A DNA stretch of 64,000 nucleotides from Alloascoidea africana (GCA_030581615.1 JAKTTT010000005.1:372001-436000); one strand, 5' to 3'. Positions 1 to 11,263 are shown, counted from the first letter of the stretch. Notes: generated from the letters alone by a model not told the origin. Translations and numbers: made by a program.

Positions 1-1204
1 GACAATAGGCCCTTACAACGATGCACAAAATCTCGAATCTCTAGCAGATTCCCTTGTTGACTCAGGAGCACTGGGTGGATTAAAGTCTCTATATCTTGCA
101 AAAGGACAGTATGAGTCGGGATCTCAGGAGACCAAAACGACTAGAAACACCATGGCTGTTTCGGCCATTATGGGGCAAACGCATGGGTTTTTAGATAATG
201 CAAATGGCAGAAACAGGAGGGGTTTGAACTCCAGCATTCTTGAGCTCAACTCATGCCGTGCCTTTTTTGGACGCATAGCAAAGCAGTTGAATAAGGTGCA
301 AAAAGAAGGACTCGAGCTTGGAAGTGATGAGAATAAAGAGGAAAATGATTACAATATTACGAGTGATCCTGAAAACGGACGAGTTGGAAGTCTACACAAA
401 CTTGGAATCCAGGGGGCTCTTGTACAGCCAAACGATGCTGTTCTGATAAGGAAAGCAGTCGACCTCAAACGACTAACGCATCTGTCGCTTGTTGACATTA
501 GTGAGATTCCTGTTAGCCAAGGGCAAGCTGGCTTCCTCTCACTCTTATCATATAAAACTCCTAACGTGAGACATTTGACAGTGGATTTCTGCGAGGCATT
601 CCAGGATACAACACCTCAATTTATTTCTTCCTTTTCAGAGCTCAAATCTATCACAGTGACAATAAGATGGAATCTTACAAAGTCGACTCTTGGGACTATG
701 AACTGGGAATCATTGTGCGAAAAATACATTGACGCCATAATACGCCATTCAGAGACTTTGGAGTATCTCACTATAGAAACTATCAATGAAACCCCATACT
801 CAAAGCCGTGCAAGAAAATCGCGTCTCGCCTGCTACAAAATCTCCAGGCTTGTACTAGACTGAAGGGACTCAAAATGGACATTCAATCTCTTGATTTCCA
901 TACATGTGAGCATCTAATTTCCGGACTGCATAATCTCAAATATCTCGAGTTGGCAGCAGATGAAACGGGGCCTACGTACCTGGGACAAACCCAGTCTGGC
1001 CTCTCGTACATGCTTGTTGAATGGACTCGGTTTACTTCTGTAGCCCAAAAGCTAAAGACGATCCAACCCACACTGGAATACGTCAAAATTGAAGATCATC
1101 TTCTTGACCTCAGAAATTGTCCTTTAAAGCCTCCTGTTGTCCGACAAGGGATGAATGATTGGCTTACAAATCGTATTAAAAAACAATGGCACTGGAGCCA
1201 TTAG
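1..1204 (+). CDS. Leucine-rich-repeat-like hypothetical protein, 5' end outside window
   Basis: The frame is open from base 2 of the window, so the gene starts upstream and only its last 400 codons are visible. The first in-frame ATG inside the window (152) is probably internal. The visible part has spaced leucine/isoleucine patterns such as LKSLYL, LTHLSLVDI, VRHLTVDF, LEYLTIE and LKYLELA, which resemble the irregular leucine-rich repeats of fungal F-box/LRR proteins. No F-box is visible, but it would be in the missing N-terminus. A substrate-recognition role in a ubiquitin ligase would be inference only. The gene ends in a plain TAG, followed by a short AT-rich spacer before the next plus-strand gene. 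Confidence 0.6.
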   Translation, partial: TIGPYNDAQNLESLADSLVDSGALGGLKSLYLAKGQYESGSQETKTTRNTMAVSAIMGQTHGFLDNANGRNRRGLNSSILELNSCRAFFGRIAKQLNKVQKEGLELGSDENKEENDYNITSDPENGRVGSLHKLGIQGALVQPNDAVLIRKAVDLKRLTHLSLVDISEIPVSQGQAGFLSLLSYKTPNVRHLTVDFCEAFQDTTPQFISSFSELKSITVTIRWNLTKSTLGTMNWESLCEKYIDAIIRHSETLEYLTIETINETPYSKPCKKIASRLLQNLQACTRLKGLKMDIQSLDFHTCEHLISGLHNLKYLELAADETGPTYLGQTQSGLSYMLVEWTRFTSVAQKLKTIQPTLEYVKIEDHLLDLRNCPLKPPVVRQGMNDWLTNRIKKQWHWSH

Positions 1205-1469
1205 AAATCAAAATTTGGAATGATAGACTTTTTTTTTTACCAGCTAATTGCTTTATGTTTTAGTGATTACACAAACGTTATTTTTGCTGATTTCCCAGTA
1301 ACTTTAGTTAGACATTACTGCTAATTTGATGATACTGATGCTGATGTTTCAAGCTTTGTAGTCTCTTCCATATCACTTCCTTGGTGCAGACACCCATACA
1401 CTCACCAACTATTGAAATCTGCAACAATCAAAATGAAAGCTACTCAAATCAACTAATTCCAAAGCTGTA

Positions 1470-2261
1470 ATGGTTATAGGACCTACACTTCCTCCAGGAT
1501 ACAAAGCACCGAGTGATACCAGTAGCGATGAGGATGATGCATTTGTAGGGCCCACTACTGTGACGTCAGTTGCAAACAACGGCAACGACTCATCAAGCGA
1601 CGAAGATGACTTTATAGGTCCCAAAGTCCCGAAATCAATACCAGGAAAATCAGTAGCGCAGGAGGAAAAAGAGGCTTTGCAACGCTTGCATGCTAATTCA
1701 ACTGGCGGAGACCCTCTATCTATAGGAGAATCCAATGGGAGCCGTAGCGAATGGATGGTTCAACCACCGCCAAACTGGTCCATGTCAGAACGACAACAGA
1801 AGCAGGGAGTTGATCTCACGCGAATGAGACATAGGGGTTTTATGAGTTCTAAAGATGCCGCGCGTTTGCAGCAACAACGAAACCGACCTGGTGGCGGAGT
1901 TTCTAATGCTTGGACTGAATCCGAAAGGGATCGTAAGAAGAGAAGGGCTGAGGAAATGATGGGATTAAGGGACCAAGACGATACTAATACGGATGCATCA
2001 TCAAAGAGACATAGTAATAAGACTAGTCGTGTGCACAAACATGAGACAAGCGACGAAAAAGAAAGTTGGAGGTCTAAGGGGCCATCACTATTAGAGCTCA
2101 ACCGTCAAGCGAAGGACTCAAAAACTGAAAAGATCTCCGAGTCCCGAACTAGATGGGATCCGGAAAGTGAATCCATTATCCCCAGAGAAGAAAGGAAACA
2201 ACAAATCTTAAAGAAAGTTGCTAATGTTAGCAGCAGATTTGAAAGTGGAGGGAATTTGTAA
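1470..2261 (+). CDS. GPALPP1-like DUF3752 nuclear protein
   Basis: This 263-residue protein begins with the motif IGPTLPPGY, followed by two more copies of the pattern (FVGPT and FIGPK). Each of these follows an acidic SSDEDD stretch. Such GPALPP-like repeats in an acidic N-terminus are the signature of the GPALPP1/DUF3752 family. The middle has MVQPPPNW, then a basic, glutamine-rich, disordered region. The C-terminus has RWDPESESIIPREERKQQIL, which fits the family's conserved tail. DUF3752 proteins are poorly understood and have been linked to nuclear RNA processing; nothing here adds a function. The ATG at 1470 is the natural start because the motif begins at residue 3. No intron is needed. 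It converges with the minus-strand ORF ending at 2500. Confidence 0.75.
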   Translation: MVIGPTLPPGYKAPSDTSSDEDDAFVGPTTVTSVANNGNDSSSDEDDFIGPKVPKSIPGKSVAQEEKEALQRLHANSTGGDPLSIGESNGSRSEWMVQPPPNWSMSERQQKQGVDLTRMRHRGFMSSKDAARLQQQRNRPGGGVSNAWTESERDRKKRRAEEMMGLRDQDDTNTDASSKRHSNKTSRVHKHETSDEKESWRSKGPSLLELNRQAKDSKTEKISESRTRWDPESESIIPREERKQQILKKVANVSSRFESGGNL

Positions 2262-2499
2262 AGTTGAAAGATGCAGCACTTTTTACTTCACAATGTACAT
2301 CTGGGTTCATTGATGCCCCACGTTTCAACTTGGTTTGGCGATGTATGGCACGGTTAACTTGGGTTGCAGTTATCAGACATGCTTTTTCCCCTACACGAAG
2401 ACAGAAATGTCAAAAGGATCCTGGTTCTCGGTAAACATGTACATTATCAAGCTAGAAGCGACTACTGTACACCATTTCAAAGACAAAAACAATTAGCAA

Positions 2500-2847
2500 T
2501 CATTCAACATTAACTCTCCTAAATCTGATTCCTTTCCCACAAGTTTCATTCTCTTTTTCTTTGTAATCAGGGTTTATCCCAAGAAGGACTTTTGAAACGG
2601 GAATTCTGATCCTTATTTTGGCCTTACCATTGAGGCCGATAAAGTTACTATAGTGAAGTGCAGTTTCTCGACCCTGGTTGAACACATGTTGCCTCGGTGG
2701 AGGGTTGAACACAACGTTTTTCCCTATATGTTTATCAAAGCTTCGACACATGGGACCTGGATTGGACTTATCGGCCATAGCTTTATCCCGTTTCAGTGGA
2801 TCACTTGGTTTACAATCCTGGATATTCCTGTATTTTCCTTTGGGCAT
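2500..2847 (-). CDS. Unrecognised 115-residue basic ORF
   Basis: This is an uninterrupted 115-codon frame that begins with ATG after an in-frame stop 15 bases upstream. The product is basic, not low-complexity, and contains two cysteines and short motifs such as FDKHIGKNVVFNPPP and KAKIRIRIPVSK. I do not recognise the family. A small mitochondrial or ribosome-linked protein would fit the composition, but that is a guess. Its start lies only 38 bases after the stop of the UPF0390 gene on the same strand. That is unusually tight for tandem yeast genes, so it may instead be a chance ORF or an exon of a differently spliced transcript. Confidence 0.35.
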   Translation of the reverse strand: MPKGKYRNIQDCKPSDPLKRDKAMADKSNPGPMCRSFDKHIGKNVVFNPPPRQHVFNQGRETALHYSNFIGLNGKAKIRIRIPVSKVLLGINPDYKEKENETCGKGIRFRRVNVE

Positions 2848-2885
2848 ATAGATTCTTTTTACACAGGGCTTTGTTTGAAAATAGT

Positions 2886-3250
2886 TTATTTGGTAGCTTC
2901 CTTCTTGGCTAGCTTTGCTTTTTCCTTTTTCTCTTTCTTTTTAGCCTCAGCCTCTACCTCCCGTCTCGATCCCTTCAACACTTCTAAATGACCAACGCGA
3001 CCAGCTATTAATTTTTCAGTAGCACTTATTAATGCAGCTTTGTGCTTTTTCTGTATCTGAGCTTCTGTTTTAAGTCCTCGGCGTTTTGGAGCAATACTTT
3101 TTGGAGCAGCTTTTCTAGGTTGTGACCTAGTTTCAACTCTTGGGTTAGATTGCAAACTGGATTGTATTGTATTTGCCAAAAAGTAACTTACTGTTTCTTG
3201 GTCACTCGAGAGCTTTTATTTTTCAGCTGCTTCAATCCGCCTTGAGGCAT
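2886..3250 (-). CDS. UPF0390 (DUF2462) family small basic protein, two exons
   Basis: Exon 1 is 3250-3192 and exon 2 is 3126-2886, giving 99 residues. Exon 1 encodes MPQGGLKQLKNKSSRVTKKQ. Exon 2 supplies APKRRGLK, then the family-typical segment TEKLIAGRVGHLEVLKG, and ends in a lysine-rich tail. The intron (65 bp) has a GTAAGT donor at 3191 and a CTAAC branch site. Two acceptors keep the frame: one yields KKQSQPRK and one six codons upstream yields a few extra residues. The family includes the human 'leydig cell tumour 10 kDa homolog', a small nuclear/nucleolar protein of unclear role. An ATG in the intron-retained frame (3179) opens a longer-looking ORF, but the spliced form matches the family start MPQG. 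A Reb1-type site lies about 90 bp upstream. Confidence 0.75.
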
Positions 3251-4025
3251 TATTGCTTTGGTTGTTCTTTTCAAAAGAGCTGGCCTGGCGGAGCTAAAAA
3301 CAAAAGAAAACAAGAACCAAGGAAATTTAATACACGCCGGGTAACATTAGTTCATGCAAACGTGAAAAATTTTTGACAGTTGAAGACATTTTAACCGTTT
3401 TGGTCTGGTTCCAATGCTAGATAGTTTTTATACTCAGCTTTGAGAAGCTCAGAATTTGCGCAAGAATAGCCATATTTCATATCAATTGTATTCTCATCTT
3501 TTCCATAGCAAAACTTGGCGCCTTGTGTATGCCTCATGATTACTCGAATTGTTTCCATTAAGTTTGGGCATATTAAACCTTAACTCTGATTCGGGAAGAG
3601 AGATGAGTTCAAGACTTTGGCTTTTCTACATCAGTTTAATTTACTTGCAGATATATCTTTATATGCTATGTGTCCAATATAGCTCCAAAAGCAGGCAGAA
3701 AAACATAGAAGAGATTAGTGTGTTAAAAATAATAATAAAAAAAGGACAAACAAAAGCAATTAATAATAAAACCAAATCACAAATACCAAACAGCAAGAAT
3801 CTGAAAATCAATGCGAGACAAGACAAACAAGAATTTATATAATCGATAACAAGAACTGATTAAGACTTAAATATAGGGGAAATAGATAAGAATACATACC
3901 CCCCACCTTCTGATTCGAAAAAGGTATGTAAAATGCATTGAATAAATATTATTGGATAAGAAATAGATATAGAATAACAATGTGGGAATTCATAATAGTC
4001 TTTCCGTAGATGGACGAACTTTGGC
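3251..4025. other. Intergenic, AT-rich
   Basis: This is the shared upstream region of the UPF0390 gene (minus) and the 3' flank of the GAC1-like gene (minus). It holds A-rich runs around 3720-3850. Apart from the Reb1-type heptamer, I see only a 55-codon minus-strand frame (3558-3391) of no recognisable family. Confidence 0.5.
3338..3344. promoter_or_regulatory. Reb1-type site (CGGGTAA)
   Basis: The heptamer CGGGTAA matches the core of the yeast general regulatory factor Reb1. It lies 88 bp upstream of the UPF0390 start codon, a typical distance. Seven bases can occur by chance, so this is suggestive only. Confidence 0.35.
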
Positions 4026-6323
4026 TCATGCTGAGGCAAAGCAAGACACAGTGGGTCCTTTAGTAGTTGGCGGTGGAGGAGTTGAAGGGGATTTCGGGGA
4101 ATAAAAGCAGTAGGTGTTCAACAGATCTTGATAAGATGTGGAGTTAATTGAAGGTTTCTGCGAAATCAAGTAATCTGGGTTAGGCGGCCTTGATTGCTTC
4201 GGAGGTGTTGATGGCTCAAGTGCATGTTCTTTTCTGGTTGATGTAGGCGATGACGTGAGCGCACTATCTGAGGTATTATGCTGAGGATGCACTTTAGGGG
4301 ACCAATGTGATGCTGGTCTTTGCGAAAAGCTTTGAGGTGAAGCTAAACCTGATTGATGATAATACTGAGGCTCATGACTTTGAGAAAAAGTGTCGGAAAA
4401 GGAATAAGGGGAAGCAATGTCATGCCCAAAGATTTCCCCACTGAGGCTGGTTGATTTGTAGCTTGTGAATTGGGAAAAGTCGTATACAGAGATGCTCTTC
4501 CTTTCTGAAGATCTATAATGGTGGCGCTGTCTGGTCTGGCCATTGTTTGTATTAGTGGTAATTACATTTGAAGGAACAATAAAGGAGGATGCGGATTTTG
4601 GGGAATCTTCCTTTGTGTGATTCGTGGATATGGGGTCAAATTGTTTCAATCTGTTTGAAACAAAAGACCTTGTGCTCATGCTTGCACTGTTGGCGGTGGT
4701 TGAAAAGTTGTCTGGCATCTCCATTCTGTTAGCAAGTCTTCCTCTGCCAGCATTCGTAATTTCACCTTTGGACACCTCTTGATGCTTGTTTTGTTTCTTT
4801 AGTTTAAAATCGACTTGATAGTTCATCGAGTTGTTGTTATCCCAGAGGTGGTTCTTGTTCACTGTATATCTCAGACAGATGAACATAGAGTTCTCACACA
4901 GCAAGTTTCTGGGTATGTCTGTCAACGAAATGCTAAAACCAAAGGTGTCTCTATTGGGTTTAAAAGTTCCAACATTTGGCTCATAAACAGCGGTGACTTC
5001 TGAAATTGTTTTCCAGTTGTCGCAGGTGAACCTTGCAACGACGCTTTTGTGAAATGCCAAATTTTGAAGGGAGACAGTGCCCAGAAGTGCTTTCTTATTA
5101 CTTGAAAGGATGAGTTTTTCCAGTACTATTGACTTGGAATAGTCGATAACAGCCGGAAAGTTAGGTGTGGCTATGAACCACGGCTTCTTATCTTCGAGCC
5201 CAAACCCATGTCCCTGGTTCTCGCTTCTGGCATCATCATAATAAATATTTTCAGCATCGGAATCCATATCAAACTCGCCATCGCTGCTGCTGCTGCTGGT
5301 GTTGCTTGCATCTTCAGAGTCGGAGGAACCCCAGTGGAATCTTGGTCTCCTTCTCCTAGATCTGGTCCTTTCAACCCAATCGGAAGATGCAGCCATGGGT
5401 TTTTCCTTAAAGTCAAAATGCCTAATGGTTTCCAAATTCTCATCGAAACGAACTGACTTTGTTCTTGTCAGCCCGACAGGCATAGAGTTGGACCTGTTTA
5501 AGGAGGGCAGTTTTAGGCTTGATTTTAAACGTTCACCCGATTTTTTGTATACCGGAGATTGCGAAGGAGAGAGCGAACGTGTCGGGGATAGAACAACAGG
5601 AGATGGTCCTGCTTGAATGGCTGCGGTGGTTGGGTTTGAATTTGGAAGGGATGCATCAAGGATGGGAGTGAAACGTTCGGTAGAATTTTTAGTGATAGTG
5701 GAGTCAGACAGAGATACGAGGTTATCTGAACTAAAGTTGCTGGAACTGGCTGTGATAGTATTAGTCAACGACGAGCTGCGAGAAAGCGCAACTAGTGTCA
5801 GCAGCGAAGCTTGTGAGGAAGCGTAACCCGAGTCTTGATAGTATGAAGAGTTTTCACCGTTGGTGGAAGGTGTTAAATTAACATTGCTGAAGGGGCCCAC
5901 CGGTGGGCTGGGCATCAAGTAGGATTGCTTTGTTGGGAAGATAAAGTCGCGAGTATCATTGTCATCGGTATCAGTAGACGTTAAAGATGAAGAAGATGAG
6001 GATGCTGAGGAAGAAACAAGGGAGGAGCTGGTTGATGAGGACAGCGAAGGCAGAAGCGAAGATGGGGAGTCATTTACCGCCAGCGCTGATAGGGATGAGA
6101 CAAGCTGGAAGACATTAGTCGAGGTACTAATTCTGTCTGGACGGACGCAATTTTTGTCCGGAGAGTCGGGATTAATAGATGCAGTGGTAGGCTCATTAAA
6201 GGACGAGTCCATTCTGGATTGTGCCAGAGAGTGTATGGTGAGGATGTGGGAGTGGGAGAGAGAAGATGAGGAAGAAGAAGAAGAAGTTGGGAAAGGAGAG
6301 AAGAAAAAGGGAGAAAAGGGCAA
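4026..6323 (-). CDS. GAC1/PIG-like protein phosphatase 1 glycogen-targeting subunit
   Basis: The product is 765 residues long, with a serine-rich disordered N-terminus and C-terminus around one folded module. At about residues 288-300 is TKSVRFDENLETIRHF, which carries the RVxF-type docking motif (VRF) used to bind the PP1 catalytic subunit Glc7. Residues about 380-510 form a CBM21 carbohydrate-binding domain: KPWFIATPNFP, LGTVSLQNLAFHKSVVARFT, a W in DNWKTISEV, and FSISL. This RVxF plus CBM21 layout defines the Gac1/Pig1/Pig2 and mammalian R3/R5/R6 group, which bring PP1 to glycogen synthase and so raise glycogen storage. An internal ATG at residue 38 (MDSSFNEP) could be the true start, since the first 37 residues are a low-complexity phenylalanine and serine run. 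UGP1, which makes the glycogen precursor UDP-glucose, lies 8 kb away. Confidence 0.85.
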   Translation of the reverse strand: MPFSPFFFSPFPTSSSSSSSSLSHSHILTIHSLAQSRMDSSFNEPTTASINPDSPDKNCVRPDRISTSTNVFQLVSSLSALAVNDSPSSLLPSLSSSTSSSLVSSSASSSSSSLTSTDTDDNDTRDFIFPTKQSYLMPSPPVGPFSNVNLTPSTNGENSSYYQDSGYASSQASLLTLVALSRSSSLTNTITASSSNFSSDNLVSLSDSTITKNSTERFTPILDASLPNSNPTTAAIQAGPSPVVLSPTRSLSPSQSPVYKKSGERLKSSLKLPSLNRSNSMPVGLTRTKSVRFDENLETIRHFDFKEKPMAASSDWVERTRSRRRRPRFHWGSSDSEDASNTSSSSSDGEFDMDSDAENIYYDDARSENQGHGFGLEDKKPWFIATPNFPAVIDYSKSIVLEKLILSSNKKALLGTVSLQNLAFHKSVVARFTCDNWKTISEVTAVYEPNVGTFKPNRDTFGFSISLTDIPRNLLCENSMFICLRYTVNKNHLWDNNNSMNYQVDFKLKKQNKHQEVSKGEITNAGRGRLANRMEMPDNFSTTANSASMSTRSFVSNRLKQFDPISTNHTKEDSPKSASSFIVPSNVITTNTNNGQTRQRHHYRSSERKSISVYDFSQFTSYKSTSLSGEIFGHDIASPYSFSDTFSQSHEPQYYHQSGLASPQSFSQRPASHWSPKVHPQHNTSDSALTSSPTSTRKEHALEPSTPPKQSRPPNPDYLISQKPSINSTSYQDLLNTYCFYSPKSPSTPPPPTTKGPTVSCFASA

Positions 6324-9209
6324 GAAGGGGCTCTAACTATAAAGTGTAGATGTACTGGCACTTACAAAGGGTTAGACAGATATTAAAACGAATAACGTTA
6401 GGGAAAGAAAAGAAAAAAAGTTTACTCGTTTGTGCTTCTTTTCCAGATCCCCAACAAACTCAAGGTTGTTTATATTAATTAATATTGTCTTGGAAGACCA
6501 GATATTATAAAGCGAAAGCAAAGCAGTGGAAAAGCAGGGATGGATCTGATCTGATCTTTTTTATTTCTTGTCTCTCTCTGCCTTGGCCATTTCTCTGGCC
6601 CCGTAGACGTTCGTAGGGGTGCGTATGTGTCAGAAGCTGGGTGGCATCATCGCGGAAAGGGCCTCTAGGTTAAGTTTCCAGCAGTAGGTTTAGGTTCAGT
6701 GGAACACTCAACTGTAATCGACAGCGATTAGGCCACAATGCGAACCCTATCTCTCTGGATGATTCCACTGAGAGCCCAAACCACGAGATAAAAGAGCGAA
6801 GCAAGGCATCGTCGCCAACGCTGATGTCTCCCAGTGCGTTTGACTATAAACAATCATACAATTCGGGATATCTGGAGATGCCTAGAAAGAAAAGCTCTCA
6901 AGCTTTCATTTTTTACTCTATTTTATTTTTGCTACCTAAAGCGGAGGTGTGTAGCAATTCCCAAGAAGAGAAAGTTTTGACTTTTCTGTGCCATCATCAA
7001 GCACAGAGGTAGACAGATTCAGCACTAACTTATCAGGAGAAGCGAATCCCCATCGGAAAAGGGAATCTGTGTGTCCATAAAGGAACGGGAACAACAGAAG
7101 CGGTTTGACACCAGCAAGGTCGAGCGTGTAGATTGTTCAATTTCACTCCTACAGGCCCATCACATCGGCTCTCACGGCCACAATAGACCAACCATCATGG
7201 CCTTTCGGTCTTTTCCACTGAAAATATCTCTGGCCAGAGATCATTAAAAAATTTTCACGTCGCGCTCTTTCTCCCCCTCATTATTCCCCAATGCTAAAGC
7301 ATGCTATGGAGCAATTTTTAGCTTGGTATGATTTGGAGGTTCAAAATATCCACATCCACTGTGTTGTATCACATTCATCTTCAGGTTCATCTCCTATCAA
7401 AAATATATCTGTGCATGTAAGCATTAAGAGTCCCGTAATTCTACCTGAGCAGTTTGTGCCTCTCCTTCATAGCTGCATGAAAATCAGCTCAGATATACAC
7501 TCCTTCTACGCCATACAACAGACAAATTCAAAGCATCTTCGTCCGATAGGCACCATGTATCTATACAGGCGAGCGGTCCAGTTGCAATGCGTGAAAGAAT
7601 TGGGAGGAGGGACAGAAAGCCGGTCTTGAAAAGACCCAAAATCCACTTCCACGGAAAAGCCCATCCACGATCCGTAAAGTGAATATAATAAATTATGAAA
7701 AACAAAAAATGCGCCACTCTAGGATTATTCTTCATTTTAGGTAGATCTAGATTGCCATTTATTCTGATAAGCACGATGGAGGGGACAGCTAGAAATCGTA
7801 TTTAATACTTCAATCCAACTATCCGCTCATCCTCCTGCCAGCATTCCTATAGCGGGGGGAGCATTTCGCCCTACAAAACTAATTCCCTCAGACTGGAAGA
7901 TCAAACTACTTGAACTGGGTGCCAATTATAGTGGAATTTGTAAAATAGAACATTGACAAGTGTAAGAAATGAGAGTTGAATCTGCCCACAATTAAATCCG
8001 GACTGAATATACAATGTCTGCTCCACATACACGGACTCTAGCTCCCTTTTTTCAGACTTACCAACACGTTCAAGATGAGAAAGAACACCTGTGCGGTAAC
8101 GGCGAAAAACCGCTTGGAGGAAAAGTAATATGCGCTTTCAACCACCGCCGAAGCTCTTTTCTGAGACCAATTCAAAACAAATTCGTATCCAAGCCCACAT
8201 GTTTTCAATTGTCAGAAAAAAAAGACAAGCCCTATAGTTTTTTATAGCTGTCCTGCAGCTATGAAGCAGCAAGCAAGCCCATATGAAAATAACAAACTTG
8301 CTGGGGATTTAATCTCACTCCTAGGACTTTTAACCTCATTTAACTTTTGCTGGGTTCCTATTTCAACTCAGTGGCTCAACGTCAAAGGTGAGATTCCAGT
8401 AAGGAAGAATCGATTCCCCTCGAATGATGGCTCAATTGCACCTGGATATTCGTCATTATGCTTTTGACAGGACCACAAACCTCTTATTGTCCAACACCAA
8501 CGAAAGTGGTTATTCGTGTTGTTACGAGAAGATGCCAAAAAAAAAAGAAAAGTAAAACCTTGGCAAAATTCAAATTCTGTGCTCTAATAAATGGGGAGAT
8601 CTTCCTCATCGTTTGAGCATCTTGATGATCTATTTGTAGTAAAAAGGTACAAAATACGAGACTTGTCAAGTCAAATCACAGAAGCTAATGTAAGATTAAG
8701 ATCGGTTTTTTATTTGTTCTCATGTGGGTATCATCGTTGATATTAAAATAGACATCCCGCTTAAAAAGTGTCTTGATCCTCAACGTCCTTATCTTGATAC
8801 GTACGTAAGAAAAGAGTTCCAAGAACGGATTTTTTTGACTATCTCAGTCTGTTTTGGAACCAGATCTGATGGGTATCAAAGGGAAAGCTTATGCAGGAAA
8901 AGGCACACAATAGTGACCATTGAAGAGTTCAAAAAACTCACGATTTGTGCACGCCTTTCGAAAAAGACGGAGCAGATTATCATTTCAATCTCATAAAAGA
9001 TTAGCAGCATTGATCTAGAACCAGAGCGTAGCTGGACTGAAGACTGTGGCATCAAACAAACAATCATCCATCCCAGTACAGCCAACCAACCAACCCTGCA
9101 AACCTCCAGCAGATCATCTGTTGCTTCACCAGTCACCCATCCAAACTCTATTCACGCTTCCCGGTGTACGAACAAACGCAGCTCACATATCGAATCGGAG
9201 GTGGTGGAC
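6324..9209. other. 2.9-kb gene-poor stretch
   Basis: Only short frames without family resemblance occur here on either strand. The first few hundred bases upstream of the GAC1-like gene contain T-tracts and a GATCT triplet repeat (about 6543-6557), suitable for a promoter. The part next to 9210 is the promoter of the ankyrin-BTB gene, with a CAACCAACCAACC run near 9080. I saw no tRNA-like T-loop and no conserved RNA gene. It is long for this otherwise compact window and could hide an unannotated noncoding RNA. Confidence 0.5.
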
Positions 9210-11263
9210 ATGGAACAACCGACTAAGCAGGATCGATATCTAGAGCTTCTGGAAGCCTGCAGAAAAGGCGATCTGGAAAACGTCGATAAGCTTGTGGCCT
9301 TAGGGGTGGATGTGAGTTACTGACTAATCGGGACTCGTATCTCCACATGATGATTTCCATGGATGGCAGCGATTCCCCTCCCATTCGCCATCTTCTGCTT
9401 ATTGCTAATTCTAGAGATTTTGTTTAGGTCAATGTAGTAGACGAGTGGGACTACTCACCTTTAATCCTTGCCTCGCTCTGTGGTCATCTCGAGATTGTCA
9501 GGTTCCTTCTCCACAATGGAGCAATTTGTGATAGAGACACTTTCCAAGGTGCCAGAGCCCTTTACGGTGCCCTTACAGATGACATTCGCACAGTTTTACT
9601 AGAGTTTGACATTTCTAAAGCTGTTGATTCGACCCAGCCGTTTGCTGCTCATATTTCGTCTCTCTTAGCAGACTCCAGCTTCGGTGCAAGAAAATTTTGC
9701 GATTTCAAGTTACGAGTTCCAATCCCAATATCAGAGACCAGTAGTGCAAACGTTTTGGAGTACGAGGAGTTGCCTGTTCACAAGTTTATTCTCTACTCCA
9801 GTAGCGGCTTCTTTAGGCATAAAATTACCAAATCATGGAAGGACAAGCACGAAGTAACACTCGCTTTTTCAGACACGTCGCCCATTTCACAGTTGGAGCT
9901 ATGTGATTGGAATTTCATAATTGACTTTATCTATTTGAAGCATAACCCTCCTACTCAGGTTGGCCAACGTTTGAACTCGGCGTTGGCTAAGTTGAACTTG
10001 CCATTGGTAGAAAAGACAACGGGACTTCCTATATTTTTATCCATTGAACCTAAGGGCATTGTAAAGCAAGGTATGGATACAATTCTTGCTGAAAATGACA
10101 ACGAAAAAGTTGTCACAAATGGTATGGAGTTGTCATCGGATGAACGCGCTAATGACAATCAGGGCTCTGTTCCCGGTGTGGGCTCAGCTATAATTAAAGA
10201 AGCAGAAAGTGAAAGTGAAAGTGAAAGCGAAGACATCGATGACCCTTTTAAAAGAAAAAAGGCAAGAGAATTGGCCAGTTTGAGACAAGAAGCACAGAGA
10301 AACCAACTCGAGTTTGCGAAAAGAAACTTTGGGAAGTTTTTGGAAACTCAAATACTTGCAAAGAAAGCAATAGTCAGTCTTTACAATGATGAGGAATCGG
10401 ACCAACAAAAACGTGTGAATAAAGAAGAACAGGAAGAGGATGAGGTTGATCCTAAGCAACTTCTCAAATATGATCAAAAGCTGGAGATGATCCTTAGCCC
10501 ATCATGTCCTGATGTGATTCTTTACATACTGGATCCAGAAGAAGAAGCCGTTGTTTTCTATCCAGCCCACAAGTCAATGTTGATAAGATCCGAATATTTC
10601 CAAACAATGTTTTCCTCTCAGTTTCTTGAGGCAACAGGAACCTCAACCATACGAAACGACATGCAATTATTTCCTGTAATTGAACTCCCATCCCAGTCTA
10701 TAGCAATCGGTGAATTGGTCCTTTGGTACCTATACACAGATGAGGTTGAGATCCCTCTGAAATATGCAGTTGAGGTTTTGCAAGTTGCTGATCTACTCTT
10801 TATTGAACGGCTCAAATCTATGGCAGCCATTGTGATCACCTCCTCGGAAACCAAACCCGAGTCAATAACGCCGGCCAAAACCAAGGCGACCAGAACTACA
10901 GACTCTCCTTCACTTTTCGAAATCCTCCGTGCGGGCTGGCAAGCGCGCGTCCCGAGATTAGAACACCACGTTGCGCAACAGTTTGCTTATGACCTTGAGT
11001 CGTACATAGCGGACCCCGCCTTTGTAGAGTGCGTCCTCGAGAGTGCAGACAGAATTGACATTCGGCAGGAGACAGACACGATCGAGCTGATTGACGATAT
11101 AAGATTTTTTCTCACGAAAAAATACGGGCTCTCAATGGAAAGAGAGTCATTGAACCCGTTGGGAGTGTCCCCCGAGCTGGGAATCTCAAAGGAAGAAATG
11201 GATTACATGAGGGATATGGCGTTGATTGATGAACTTTTGGTAAAGTTAGGTCTTGAGGCATAG
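9210..11263 (+). CDS. Ankyrin-repeat plus BTB/POZ domain protein (YIL001W/ABTB1-like), two exons
   Basis: Exon 1 is 9210-9311 and exon 2 is 9428-11263, giving 645 residues. The 116-bp intron has a GTGAGT donor and a TTTAG acceptor, phase 0, and falls inside an ankyrin repeat: LVALGVD joins VNVVDEWDYSPLILASLCGHLEIVRFLLHNGA. The first BTB domain begins near CDFKLRVPIP and has VHKFILYSSSGFF. A second BTB follows an acidic, SESESESE-rich linker: PDVILYILDP, FYPAHKSMLIRSEYFQTMFSS and ELVLWYLYTDEVEIP. The double-BTB plus N-terminal ankyrin layout matches fungal YIL001W and animal ABTB1. BTB proteins of this type are candidate cullin-3 adaptors, but yeasts use few such complexes, so the function is open. 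Without the intron, the ATG-started N-terminus and the ankyrin repeat would be lost. Confidence 0.85.

Noticed and set aside
3391-3558. 55-codon minus-strand frame with two cysteines
   Set aside because: No family resemblance and short enough to arise by chance in AT-rich DNA.
3549-3842. 97-codon plus-strand frame
   Set aside because: Lysine/asparagine-rich composition typical of AT-rich noncoding DNA; no promoter or conserved motif.
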